Origin: JABCPE02 sp963519075
Lineage (GTDB): Bacteria; Bacteroidota; Bacteroidia; Flavobacteriales; Weeksellaceae
DNA: 6,821 nucleotides
Reading direction: 5' to 3'
Assembly: GCA_963519075.1 (NCBI GenBank)
Contig: CAUQMH010000083.1
Coordinates: 1 to 6,821, forward strand
Positions 1 through 4,782 of this stretch are shown piece after piece. The notes under the pieces were generated by a model that worked only from the letters and a program-made list of their open reading frames with translations, did no database searches and was not told the origin of the DNA. A program made the translations under genes and the position numbers. Within the stretch, counting starts at the first letter, position 1. The number at the start of each line of letters is the position of its first letter.

Positions 1-75
1 GATTTGGGGTTTTCAAAAGTGGAGTATAAAAAATTAAGTTTAGGAATTGTAACAATTTATAAAGCAAAAAAATAA
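1..75 (+). CDS. ubiE: Demethylmenaquinone/ubiquinone methyltransferase, C-terminal end only
   Basis: The first 24 codons of the window are open from base 1 and end at TAA 73-75, and the gene continues past the left edge. The tail contains KKLSLGIVTIYKAKK, which matches the typical end of UbiE/MenG/COQ5 methyltransferases (a Leu-Thr/Ser-x-Gly-Ile stretch, a hydrophobic strand, a terminal Lys). The enzyme uses S-adenosylmethionine to methylate demethylmenaquinone, the last step to menaquinone, the usual respiratory quinone of Bacteroidota. The SAM-binding part is outside the window, so the call rests on the short tail and on the neighbouring porT, a linkage I recall from flavobacterial genomes. 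Only one base separates this stop from the next ATG, so the two genes are very probably co-transcribed and translationally coupled. Another small class I methyltransferase is possible but less likely. Confidence 0.7.
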   Translation, partial: DLGFSKVEYKKLSLGIVTIYKAKK

Positions 76-76
76 G

Positions 77-817
77 ATGAAGAAATTGTTTGGAATATTA
101 TCATTGTTTGGACTTTTTTCAATGTCGGACGCACAGTCGCTTTTTAATATTAGGGATAGACCAGACAGGCTGGAGTGGATAGATGTGGATAAATACAGCT
201 ATGGTTTTTATCTGAATGCCAATAGTTTTGATTATAAAGTGAAGCTGGCGAACGGATTTTCAGAGCAAAACAGCCCTGTGATAGTGAGAAATTCTGTGGG
301 ATTTGGGGCTGGACTTATAGGAAGAATGAAACTCAATGATTATCTGGATATCAGGTTAGAGCCGGGGATTCAGTTCGTGGAGAGGGAACTTACTTTTAAA
401 AATGCATCAGTTTTAGCGGTGAATCCTGCGGACAGAGATTTATATACTTTGAGAAAGGTAAAATCCACTTATGTAGATGTTCCTGTAATGCTGGAACTTC
501 ATGGAAATAGATGGTTTAATTCTCGTCCTTACGCAGCTGCAGGGGTCAATTGGCTGGTGAATTTACAATCTAATGAAAAAAGTGTGAATGACAATCTGCA
601 AGGAACTTTTAGAACGAGAACGAATAATTTTGCGTGGTCTGCAGAGATAGGAATACAGTTTTATTTTTCTAAATTTAAACTTACTCCTGCGATACGAGGA
701 ACATTCTTAATTAACAACGAACTGGTGCAGGACAATCCGACAACGCCTAACTACTGGGCAGGGACAATGTCTTCCTTAAAAACAAATGCACTGATGTTTG
801 TCCTAAAATTTGAATAA
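77..817 (+). CDS. porT: PorT (SprT) family outer-membrane protein of the type IX secretion system
   Basis: This 246-residue protein begins with a signal peptide (KK at 2-3, hydrophobic core about 4-16, likely cleavage after A19 in SDA-QS). The mature part looks like a small beta-barrel: alternating strands, a FGAGLIGRMKLNDYLDIRLEPG segment interrupted here only by family-typical turns, a central STYVDVPVMLELH strand, RPYAAAGVNW, and a C-terminal strand ending in Phe-Glu (LMFVLKFE), as is common for outer-membrane proteins. The spacing and order of these segments fit PorT, which is needed in Porphyromonas gingivalis and Flavobacterium johnsoniae for T9SS secretion and, in gliders, for motility. 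Its exact role in the machine is not settled. The start at 77 follows the preceding stop by one base and gives a complete signal peptide. A hairpin terminator follows, so it is the last gene of its unit. A different PorT-like outer-membrane barrel is the main alternative. Confidence 0.8.
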   Translation: MKKLFGILSLFGLFSMSDAQSLFNIRDRPDRLEWIDVDKYSYGFYLNANSFDYKVKLANGFSEQNSPVIVRNSVGFGAGLIGRMKLNDYLDIRLEPGIQFVERELTFKNASVLAVNPADRDLYTLRKVKSTYVDVPVMLELHGNRWFNSRPYAAAGVNWLVNLQSNEKSVNDNLQGTFRTRTNNFAWSAEIGIQFYFSKFKLTPAIRGTFLINNELVQDNPTTPNYWAGTMSSLKTNALMFVLKFE

Positions 818-823
818 AAATAG

Positions 824-853
824 AACCATAGACGAAAGTTTATGGTTTTTTAT
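824..853 (+). terminator. Rho-independent terminator after porT
   Basis: AACCATAGAC (824-833) pairs with GTTTATGGTT (838-847), a 10-bp stem with one G-U pair, closing on a GAAA tetraloop (834-837). A T run continues from the stem (846-851). The C(GAAA)G loop is an unusually stable GNRA cap. The hairpin starts six bases after the porT stop and separates that unit from the zapA unit. Confidence 0.85.
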
Positions 854-884
854 TTAAAATTTAGTAAAAATCCAAAAAAAAATG

Positions 885-892
885 TAATTTTG
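885..892 (+). promoter_or_regulatory. Candidate Bacteroidota -7 box for the zapA unit
   Basis: TAATTTTG matches the Bacteroidota -7 consensus TAnnTTTG exactly. It lies after the porT terminator and 29 bases before the next ATG, giving a predicted transcription start near 897-900 and a short leader of roughly 22-25 bases. A 9-A run (874-882) lies just upstream. I see no good TTG -33 element at the expected distance (the sequence near 860-864 is TTTAG), so the support is the box and its position. Confidence 0.55.
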
Positions 893-921
893 CGTATTAA
901 GGTTAGAACAAACTTCTGGAG

Positions 922-1224
922 ATGTCAGTAGATTTAGATAAAAATTTTTCTGTATTAAGAGATAAAATTCTAAAAATCAATAAGGATTATAAAGAATTAT
1001 CAAAAGAATATGAGGATTTGCAGAAAAAATATGATTTGCTGAAAGGGAAATATGAAGAGGAGCAGAGAGAAAATCAGGAGTTGAAGGAGGAACAAAAAAA
1101 GATAAAATTGATTTCAGCAATTTCTGGTAATCCAGACCATAATAGATTGATGAAAAATCACATCAATAAACTGATTAAGGAAATTGATGCATGTATAGCT
1201 TATCTTAGAAATACAGGAATGTAA
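922..1224 (+). CDS. Small coiled-coil protein encoded directly before ZapA
   Basis: This is a 100-residue, highly charged, cytoplasmic protein with no signal peptide or membrane segment. Residues about 20-65 form a continuous Lys/Glu-rich heptad pattern (for example KELSKEYEDLQKKYDLLKGK), which predicts a long coiled coil. The C-terminal third (about 70-100, including RLMKNHINKLIKEIDACIAYL without its last residues) looks like a separate conserved helix, a pattern I associate with proteins placed before zapA in Bacteroidota. The function is unknown. The stop codon TAA overlaps the zapA ATG by one base, so the two are coupled. Its size and coiled-coil nature recall ZapB, the ZapA partner in Escherichia coli, but I see no convincing sequence match, and a role in division is inference from position. 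The ATG at 922 is preceded by GGAG but too closely for a normal Shine-Dalgarno. Confidence 0.85.
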   Translation: MSVDLDKNFSVLRDKILKINKDYKELSKEYEDLQKKYDLLKGKYEEEQRENQELKEEQKKIKLISAISGNPDHNRLMKNHINKLIKEIDACIAYLRNTGM

Positions 1225-1523
1225 TGGCTCAGCAGGAAATAAGAATAAACATAGCAGGGCGGTATTATGCAATGTATATCACCCCAGAACAGGAGGAAGT
1301 GGTGCGTAGAATAGGGAAAAATATAGAGATGACGATAAAGGAGATGGAGAATAACTATGCTACCAAAGACAAACAGGATGCTCTCGCGATGACTGCTCTT
1401 AGGCTTATGATAAATGCAGAGTTTAATTTACAGAAAAAAGATAGAGAGCTGAAAGAAGCTGATGAAAAGCTGAAAGAAGTAATAAATTTTTTGAAGGAGC
1501 TGGAAGAGGATAACAAAGAATAA
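1224..1523 (+). CDS. zapA: Cell division protein ZapA
   Basis: This 99-residue cytoplasmic protein binds FtsZ and promotes bundling of protofilaments in the Z ring. The N-terminal globular part carries the family pattern: IRINIAGRYYAMYITPEQEE (residues about 6-25), then VVRRIGKNIE, then the DKQDALAMTALRLM helix (about 49-62), where the Gln-Asp-x-Leu-Ala-Met segment is the usual ZapA hallmark. The C-terminal half (about 65-99) is a Lys/Glu-rich coiled coil that mediates dimer and tetramer formation in known ZapA proteins. Length is typical of the family (about 100). Translation starts on the last base of the preceding stop codon (TAATG), so it is coupled to the coiled-coil gene. A 6S RNA gene follows after 34 bases, the same order, zapA then ssrS, as in Escherichia coli. 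Confidence 0.92.
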   Translation: MAQQEIRINIAGRYYAMYITPEQEEVVRRIGKNIEMTIKEMENNYATKDKQDALAMTALRLMINAEFNLQKKDRELKEADEKLKEVINFLKELEEDNKE

Positions 1524-1545
1524 TAAATGAAGCCTGCAATAATTC

Positions 1546-1553
1546 TAACTTTA
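1546..1553 (+). promoter_or_regulatory. Candidate -7 box for the 6S RNA gene
   Basis: TAACTTTA differs from TAnnTTTG only in the last base. It places the transcription start about 5-6 bases downstream, at 1558-1559, exactly where the closing stem of the RNA begins (GTAAACTC from 1559). No TTG -33 element is visible at the expected distance near 1523-1527. The RNA could also be processed from a zapA transcript. Confidence 0.4.
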
Positions 1554-1557
1554 TTTA

Positions 1558-1672
1558 GGTAAACTCAACGCTAAACAATTACCGAGTAAAGGTCTACTCA
1601 ATGGCGCGCCGTCATCTTGTCGGATTACAGAGAGTAGAAATAAGCTCAAATCGTGTTGATAGGGAGTTTACT
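1558..1672 (+). ncRNA. ssrS: 6S RNA, Bacteroidota (6S-Flavo) type
   Basis: 6S RNA folds to mimic an open promoter, binds the housekeeping RNA polymerase holoenzyme and dampens transcription, mainly in stationary phase. In the sequence, GTAAACTC (1559-1566) pairs with GAGTTTAC (1664-1671). The stem continues, after a 6-base bulge (1658-1663), as AACGC (1567-1571) with GTGTT (1653-1657). A large asymmetric open region follows (1572-1592 against 1639-1652), then an apical stem TCTACTC (1593-1599) with GAGTAGA (1632-1638). The distal part holds GGCGCGCC and a short CCG/CGG pairing (1609-1611 with 1621-1623). Closing stem, bubble and apical stem are the 6S signature. The place between zapA and rny fits, since zapA-ssrS is also the Escherichia coli order. 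The stretch has no credible reading frame. The ends are inferred from the stem and the candidate -7 box. I made no covariance-model comparison; the assignment to the known Rfam 6S-Flavo family is from memory of its layout. Confidence 0.82.
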
Positions 1673-1678
1673 CTAACA

Positions 1679-1705
1679 TCACAAATGGATTATTGTGGGT
1701 TTTTT
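1679..1705 (+). terminator. Terminator after the 6S RNA
   Basis: CACAA (1680-1684) pairs with TTGTG (1693-1697), extendable by a T-G pair (1679/1698), and a run of six T follows (1700-1705). The stem is short and the loop is 8 bases, so it is weaker than the other terminators here. Partial read-through into rny, 42 bases further on, is plausible because I see no clear promoter in between. Confidence 0.6.
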
Positions 1706-1747
1706 GTAAAAATATTGGAAAGAAAAATAATAAATAGTTAATAGGTA

Positions 1748-3310
1748 ATGGAGATAATTTATATCATAATAGGTCTTGTAGTGGGAGCTTTGGGAGGTAT
1801 TCTTTATTCAAGGAAAGCCACAAATTCCAAAGCTAATTTCATTATAAAAGATGCTAAACAAAACGCAGAGAATATTATTCAGAATGCCAATGTACAGGCG
1901 GAATCTATAAAGAAAGAGAGAATAGTACAGGCAAAAGAAAAGTTTTTAGAACTAAAAACTGAACATGATGCCAATATCCAAGCTCGTGAGAAAAAAATGC
2001 AGGAAATAGAGAAAAGAGCAAAGGATAAAGAAAGTAAACTAAATGATGAACTCAGTAAAGTTTCTAGACTTGAAAAAGATTTAGAGAAACAACAAACTGA
2101 ATATCAAAGAAAATCAGAAATCGTTGATAAAAAACAAGCCGAACTCAATGAAGCCATTTCTCAAAAAGTAGAAATGCTGGAAAAAATTTCTAACTATTCT
2201 GCCGACGAAGCTAAAAAAGAATTGGTAGAATCCCTAAAAGCAGAAGCGAAAACCAGAGCCCAAGCTTATGTTCAGAACATAATGGAAGAGGCTCAGATGA
2301 ATGCGAAAAACGAAGCGAGAAAAATCGTTATTCAGACCATTCAGAGAATTGGGACGGAGCAGGCGATTGAGAATTCAGTTTCAGTATTTAATATAGAATC
2401 AGATGAGGTTAAAGGGAGAATTATCGGTAGAGAAGGGCGAAATATCCGTGCTTTGGAATCTGCTACAGGCGTGGAAATTATAGTGGATGATACGCCAGAA
2501 GCTATTTTGCTTTCGTGTTTTGACCCTGTAAGAAGGGAGATTGCACGCCTTTCGCTTCATAGACTCGTTACCGATGGTAGAATTCACCCTGCAAGGATAG
2601 AAGAGGTCGTAGAAAAAACCCGCAAACAGATAGAAGAGGAAATCATAGAAGTAGGTAAGAGAACAATAATAGATTTGGGTATCCACGGACTTCATCCAGA
2701 GCTTGTGAAAATAGTGGGTAGAATGAAATATCGTTCTTCCTATGGACAAAACCTACTGCAGCACTCCAGAGAGGTGGCGAATATAGCTGCTACTATGGCT
2801 GCGGAGCTGGGATTAAATGTAAAATTAGCTAAAAGAGCAGGGCTATTGCACGATATAGGAAAAGTTCCAGAAGAAGAATCTGAACTACCACATGCGCTTT
2901 TAGGAATGCAATGGGCAGAGAAATTTGGAGAAAATCCAGAAGTTGTCAATGCTATCGGTGCACACCATGATGAGATAGAAATGACTTCTTTATTATCTCC
3001 AATCGTTCAGGTAGCTGATGCAATATCAGGAGCGAGACCAGGAGCGAGAAGACAAGTTCTAGAATCATATATCCAAAGATTAAAAGATTTAGAAGCAGCA
3101 GCATTAAGCTTTGATGGTGTTTCTAATGCGTTTGCGATACAGGCAGGTAGAGAACTGAGAGTAATGGTAGAGAGCAGCAAGGTAAATGATGAAAGAGCTC
3201 ATCAGCTTTCGTATGATATTTCAGAGAAAATACAAAATGAACTAACTTACCCAGGACAAGTAAAAGTAACAGTAATCCGCGAAACGAGAGCGGTAAATAT
3301 AGCAAGATAA
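1748..3310 (+). CDS. rny: Ribonuclease Y, membrane-anchored endoribonuclease
   Basis: RNase Y starts mRNA decay and processing by endonucleolytic cuts at the inner face of the membrane. The 520 residues show all parts in order: one N-terminal membrane segment (about 3-20, YIIIGLVVGALGGILY), a long charged coiled coil (about 25-200), a KH RNA-binding domain with the GxxG loop GREG at 227-230 inside GRIIGREGRN, and an HD phosphohydrolase domain. The metal ligands are visible: H339 (LLQHSREVA), H368-D369 (LLHDIGK), H406-H407 (GAHHDE) and D424 (QVADAISGARPG). The conserved tail ends PGQVKVTVIRETRAVNIAR-type. Length matches the family (about 510-520), so the gene is intact. The ATG at 1748 is chosen because it directly precedes the membrane segment. 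The upstream neighbour is the 6S RNA and a terminator follows at 3315. No strong promoter of its own is visible, so it may depend on read-through from zapA/ssrS. Confidence 0.97.
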   Translation: MEIIYIIIGLVVGALGGILYSRKATNSKANFIIKDAKQNAENIIQNANVQAESIKKERIVQAKEKFLELKTEHDANIQAREKKMQEIEKRAKDKESKLNDELSKVSRLEKDLEKQQTEYQRKSEIVDKKQAELNEAISQKVEMLEKISNYSADEAKKELVESLKAEAKTRAQAYVQNIMEEAQMNAKNEARKIVIQTIQRIGTEQAIENSVSVFNIESDEVKGRIIGREGRNIRALESATGVEIIVDDTPEAILLSCFDPVRREIARLSLHRLVTDGRIHPARIEEVVEKTRKQIEEEIIEVGKRTIIDLGIHGLHPELVKIVGRMKYRSSYGQNLLQHSREVANIAATMAAELGLNVKLAKRAGLLHDIGKVPEEESELPHALLGMQWAEKFGENPEVVNAIGAHHDEIEMTSLLSPIVQVADAISGARPGARRQVLESYIQRLKDLEAAALSFDGVSNAFAIQAGRELRVMVESSKVNDERAHQLSYDISEKIQNELTYPGQVKVTVIRETRAVNIAR

Positions 3311-3314
3311 TTTT

Positions 3315-3342
3315 AAAGCCTTCCTTTTTGGGAGGCTTTTTT
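3315..3342 (+). terminator. Rho-independent terminator after rny
   Basis: AAAGCCTTCC (3315-3324) pairs with GGGAGGCTTT (3330-3339), a 10-bp stem with one T-G pair around a TTTTT loop, followed by T to 3342. It begins four bases after the rny stop. A TAACTTTG sequence, an exact TAnnTTTG match, follows at 3344-3351, but without a usable -33 element. Confidence 0.9.
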
Positions 3343-3615
3343 GTAACTTTGTAAGGGATAAAATTTTTGATGAAAAATAGAGTTTATAAATGAATTTAAT
3401 TCTCTAATAAAAAATATATTATATCAAATGTATTTTTTCTCTCTGATAAATCAATAATTATTTAATTTATTATTGTATATTTGCTAATAATTTTGAGTAA
3501 GGCTATTTATTTTTTGTAATTTTTGTGCTATAAAATTTATAAATCCTTATTTATATGAATAGGGTAGGTGTTCTATCCTTTAGGAATTTTACGATAAACT
3601 AAAAAAATCACAATT
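3343..3615. other. A+T-rich intergenic region upstream of the KAS III gene
   Basis: These 273 bases hold no gene I can support. What is visible: several matches to the TAnnTTTG -7 consensus (3344-3351, 3476-3483, 3488-3495), one spaced promoter candidate (3491-3525, listed separately), an A/T inverted repeat (AAAAAATA 3409-3416 with TATTTTTT 3431-3438), and an imperfect 24-base dyad with CAATAAT/ATTATTG arms (3452-3458, 3469-3475). There is also a leader hairpin, AGGGTAG (3561-3567) with CTATCCT (3573-3579), ending 36 bases before the ATG. Much of this could arise by chance in such A+T-rich DNA. The hairpin lacks a T tract, so it is not a terminator. Confidence 0.6.
3491..3525 (+). promoter_or_regulatory. 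Best promoter candidate for the KAS III gene
   Basis: TTTTG (3491-3495) lies 21 bases before TAATTTTTG (3517-3525). This resembles the Bacteroidota TTG -33 element plus TAnnTTTG -7 box, except that the -7 element has one extra T. It would give a start near 3530 and a leader of about 85 bases containing the 3561-3579 hairpin. Exact TAnnTTTG matches at 3476-3483 and 3488-3495 are rivals but lack a TTG at a suitable distance. Confidence 0.4.
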
Positions 3616-4683
3616 ATGCCAAATACTATAATCATAGGTTCAGGGTCTTATATTCCAGAGAGAGTAATTGATGGAAATTATTTTTTAGATGCTGTTTTCT
3701 ATGATGAAAATGGAAAAATTATAGACAAACCTAATGAGGAAATTGTCAAAAAATTTGTGGAAATCACTGAAATTGAACGCCGTAGGAATGTGAATGATGA
3801 TGAAAACAATTCAGACATTGCTACAAAAGCCTCTGAAATAGCTATCCAAGATGCAGGAATAGACCGAGAAACCCTAGATTATATTATCTGCGCGAGTAAT
3901 TTTGGAGAAATCAATGTAGATGGAATAAGTAGTTTTATGCCTTCTATGTCTGCAAGAATAAAACACAAACTTGGCATAAAGAACAGAAAATGTGTGAATT
4001 ATGATATGGTTTTTGGCTGCCCTGGCTGGGTAGAATCTATGATTTTGGCAGATTCTCTCATAAAGGCAGGAAAAGCTAAAACTATTCTTGTAGTAGGTTC
4101 TGAAACACCGAGCCGAGCATTGGATCCATACGATAGAAATAGAATGATTTTTGCGGATGGTGCAGGTGCTGTGGTTGTAAAAGCAACAGATGATGAAACT
4201 GTGGGAATGATTTCTTCAGCAACTATTTGTGATAATCAGGAAGAAATTACTTATTTGGATATGGATTGTTCTCTGAACAAAGACCATGACCCTAAGAAGA
4301 AATACATCAGAATGGCAGGAAGAAAAATTTATGAATATGTTTTGACGAATGTTCCTCCTGCGATTAAGGAAACTATTGATGCTGCAGGAATTGGCATAGA
4401 TGATGTAGAAAAAATACTAATCCACCAAGCTAATGCTAAAATGGACTATGCAATTATCCCAAGACTCTACAAACTCTATGGCAAGAGCGAATATGACCAC
4501 AATATCACTCCTATGATTATCCAAGAAATGGGAAACACTTCTGTGGCGAGCATTCCTACGATGTACGACCTCATTACGAAAGGTAAAATGGAGGGACACA
4601 GCATGAAGAAAGGAGATTATGTAGTGATGTGTTCTGTGGGTGCAGGGATGAATATCAATGCATTCGTTTACAAAATGCCTTAA
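3616..4683 (+). CDS. Beta-ketoacyl-ACP synthase III family protein (FabH-like)
   Basis: This 355-residue cytoplasmic thiolase-fold condensing enzyme keeps the complete KAS III triad: C135 (FGCPGW), H270 (ILIHQANAK) and N307 (EMGNTSVASIP). It also has the DGAGAVV segment at 181-187 and the opening IIIGSGSYIPERV, which corresponds to the FabH start. KAS III enzymes use the Cys to take an acyl group from acyl-CoA and condense it with malonyl-ACP. The protein is longer than classic FabH (about 317 in Escherichia coli, Cys112). The extra residues include a charged insert at about 28-38 (YDENGKIID) and a loop near 95-108. Also, PGW follows the Cys where FabH usually has AGF. This points to a FabH-like branch whose acyl substrate I cannot name, rather than necessarily the housekeeping FabH. 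It stands alone between a long upstream region and a terminator, with no acyl carrier or partner gene in the window. Confidence 0.88.
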   Translation: MPNTIIIGSGSYIPERVIDGNYFLDAVFYDENGKIIDKPNEEIVKKFVEITEIERRRNVNDDENNSDIATKASEIAIQDAGIDRETLDYIICASNFGEINVDGISSFMPSMSARIKHKLGIKNRKCVNYDMVFGCPGWVESMILADSLIKAGKAKTILVVGSETPSRALDPYDRNRMIFADGAGAVVVKATDDETVGMISSATICDNQEEITYLDMDCSLNKDHDPKKKYIRMAGRKIYEYVLTNVPPAIKETIDAAGIGIDDVEKILIHQANAKMDYAIIPRLYKLYGKSEYDHNITPMIIQEMGNTSVASIPTMYDLITKGKMEGHSMKKGDYVVMCSVGAGMNINAFVYKMP

Positions 4684-4720
4684 CAATTGAATACTTTTTT
4701 CATACAAAAACTATAAAAAC

Positions 4721-4755
4721 CACATCAGCATAAATCTATGCTGGTGTGTTATTTT
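4721..4755 (+). terminator. Rho-independent terminator after the KAS III gene
   Basis: CACATCAGCATA (4721-4732) pairs with TATGCTGGTGTG (4737-4748), a 12-bp stem with one T-G pair around an AATC loop, followed by TTATTTT. It is the longest G+C-containing stem among the terminators here. The 37 bases between the KAS III stop and the stem show nothing else. A TATTTTG (4750-4756), one base short of the -7 consensus, could serve the next gene, but support is weak. Confidence 0.85.
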
Positions 4756-4782
4756 GAATAATACTTATAATTTTTTCAACCT

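Noticed and set aside
1524..1747. A riboswitch upstream of rny.
   Set aside because: The closing stem, bubble and apical stem plus the zapA context fit 6S RNA better, and rny is not a usual riboswitch target.
2399..3305. Minus-strand open frames of 60-116 codons opposite rny.
   Set aside because: They lie fully inside the well-supported rny gene, have no recognisable domains and show compositions typical of antisense reading of a coding region.
3370..3393. Tiny 7-codon reading frame (MKNRVYK) after a TAnnTTTG match at 3344-3351, a possible leader peptide.
   Set aside because: It is far too short to stand out in A+T-rich DNA, the promoter has no -33 element and overlaps the end of the rny terminator, and no attenuator-like structure follows it.
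3409..3438. AAAAAATA/TATTTTTT inverted repeat as a terminator or operator.
   Set aside because: It is purely A/T with a 14-base loop and no stable stem; such repeats are expected by chance here, and the rny terminator is already clear at 3315-3342.
4417..4707. Minus-strand open frame of 96 codons opposite the end of the KAS III gene.
   Set aside because: It overlaps the catalytic His/Asn region of a clearly coding gene and has no family features.
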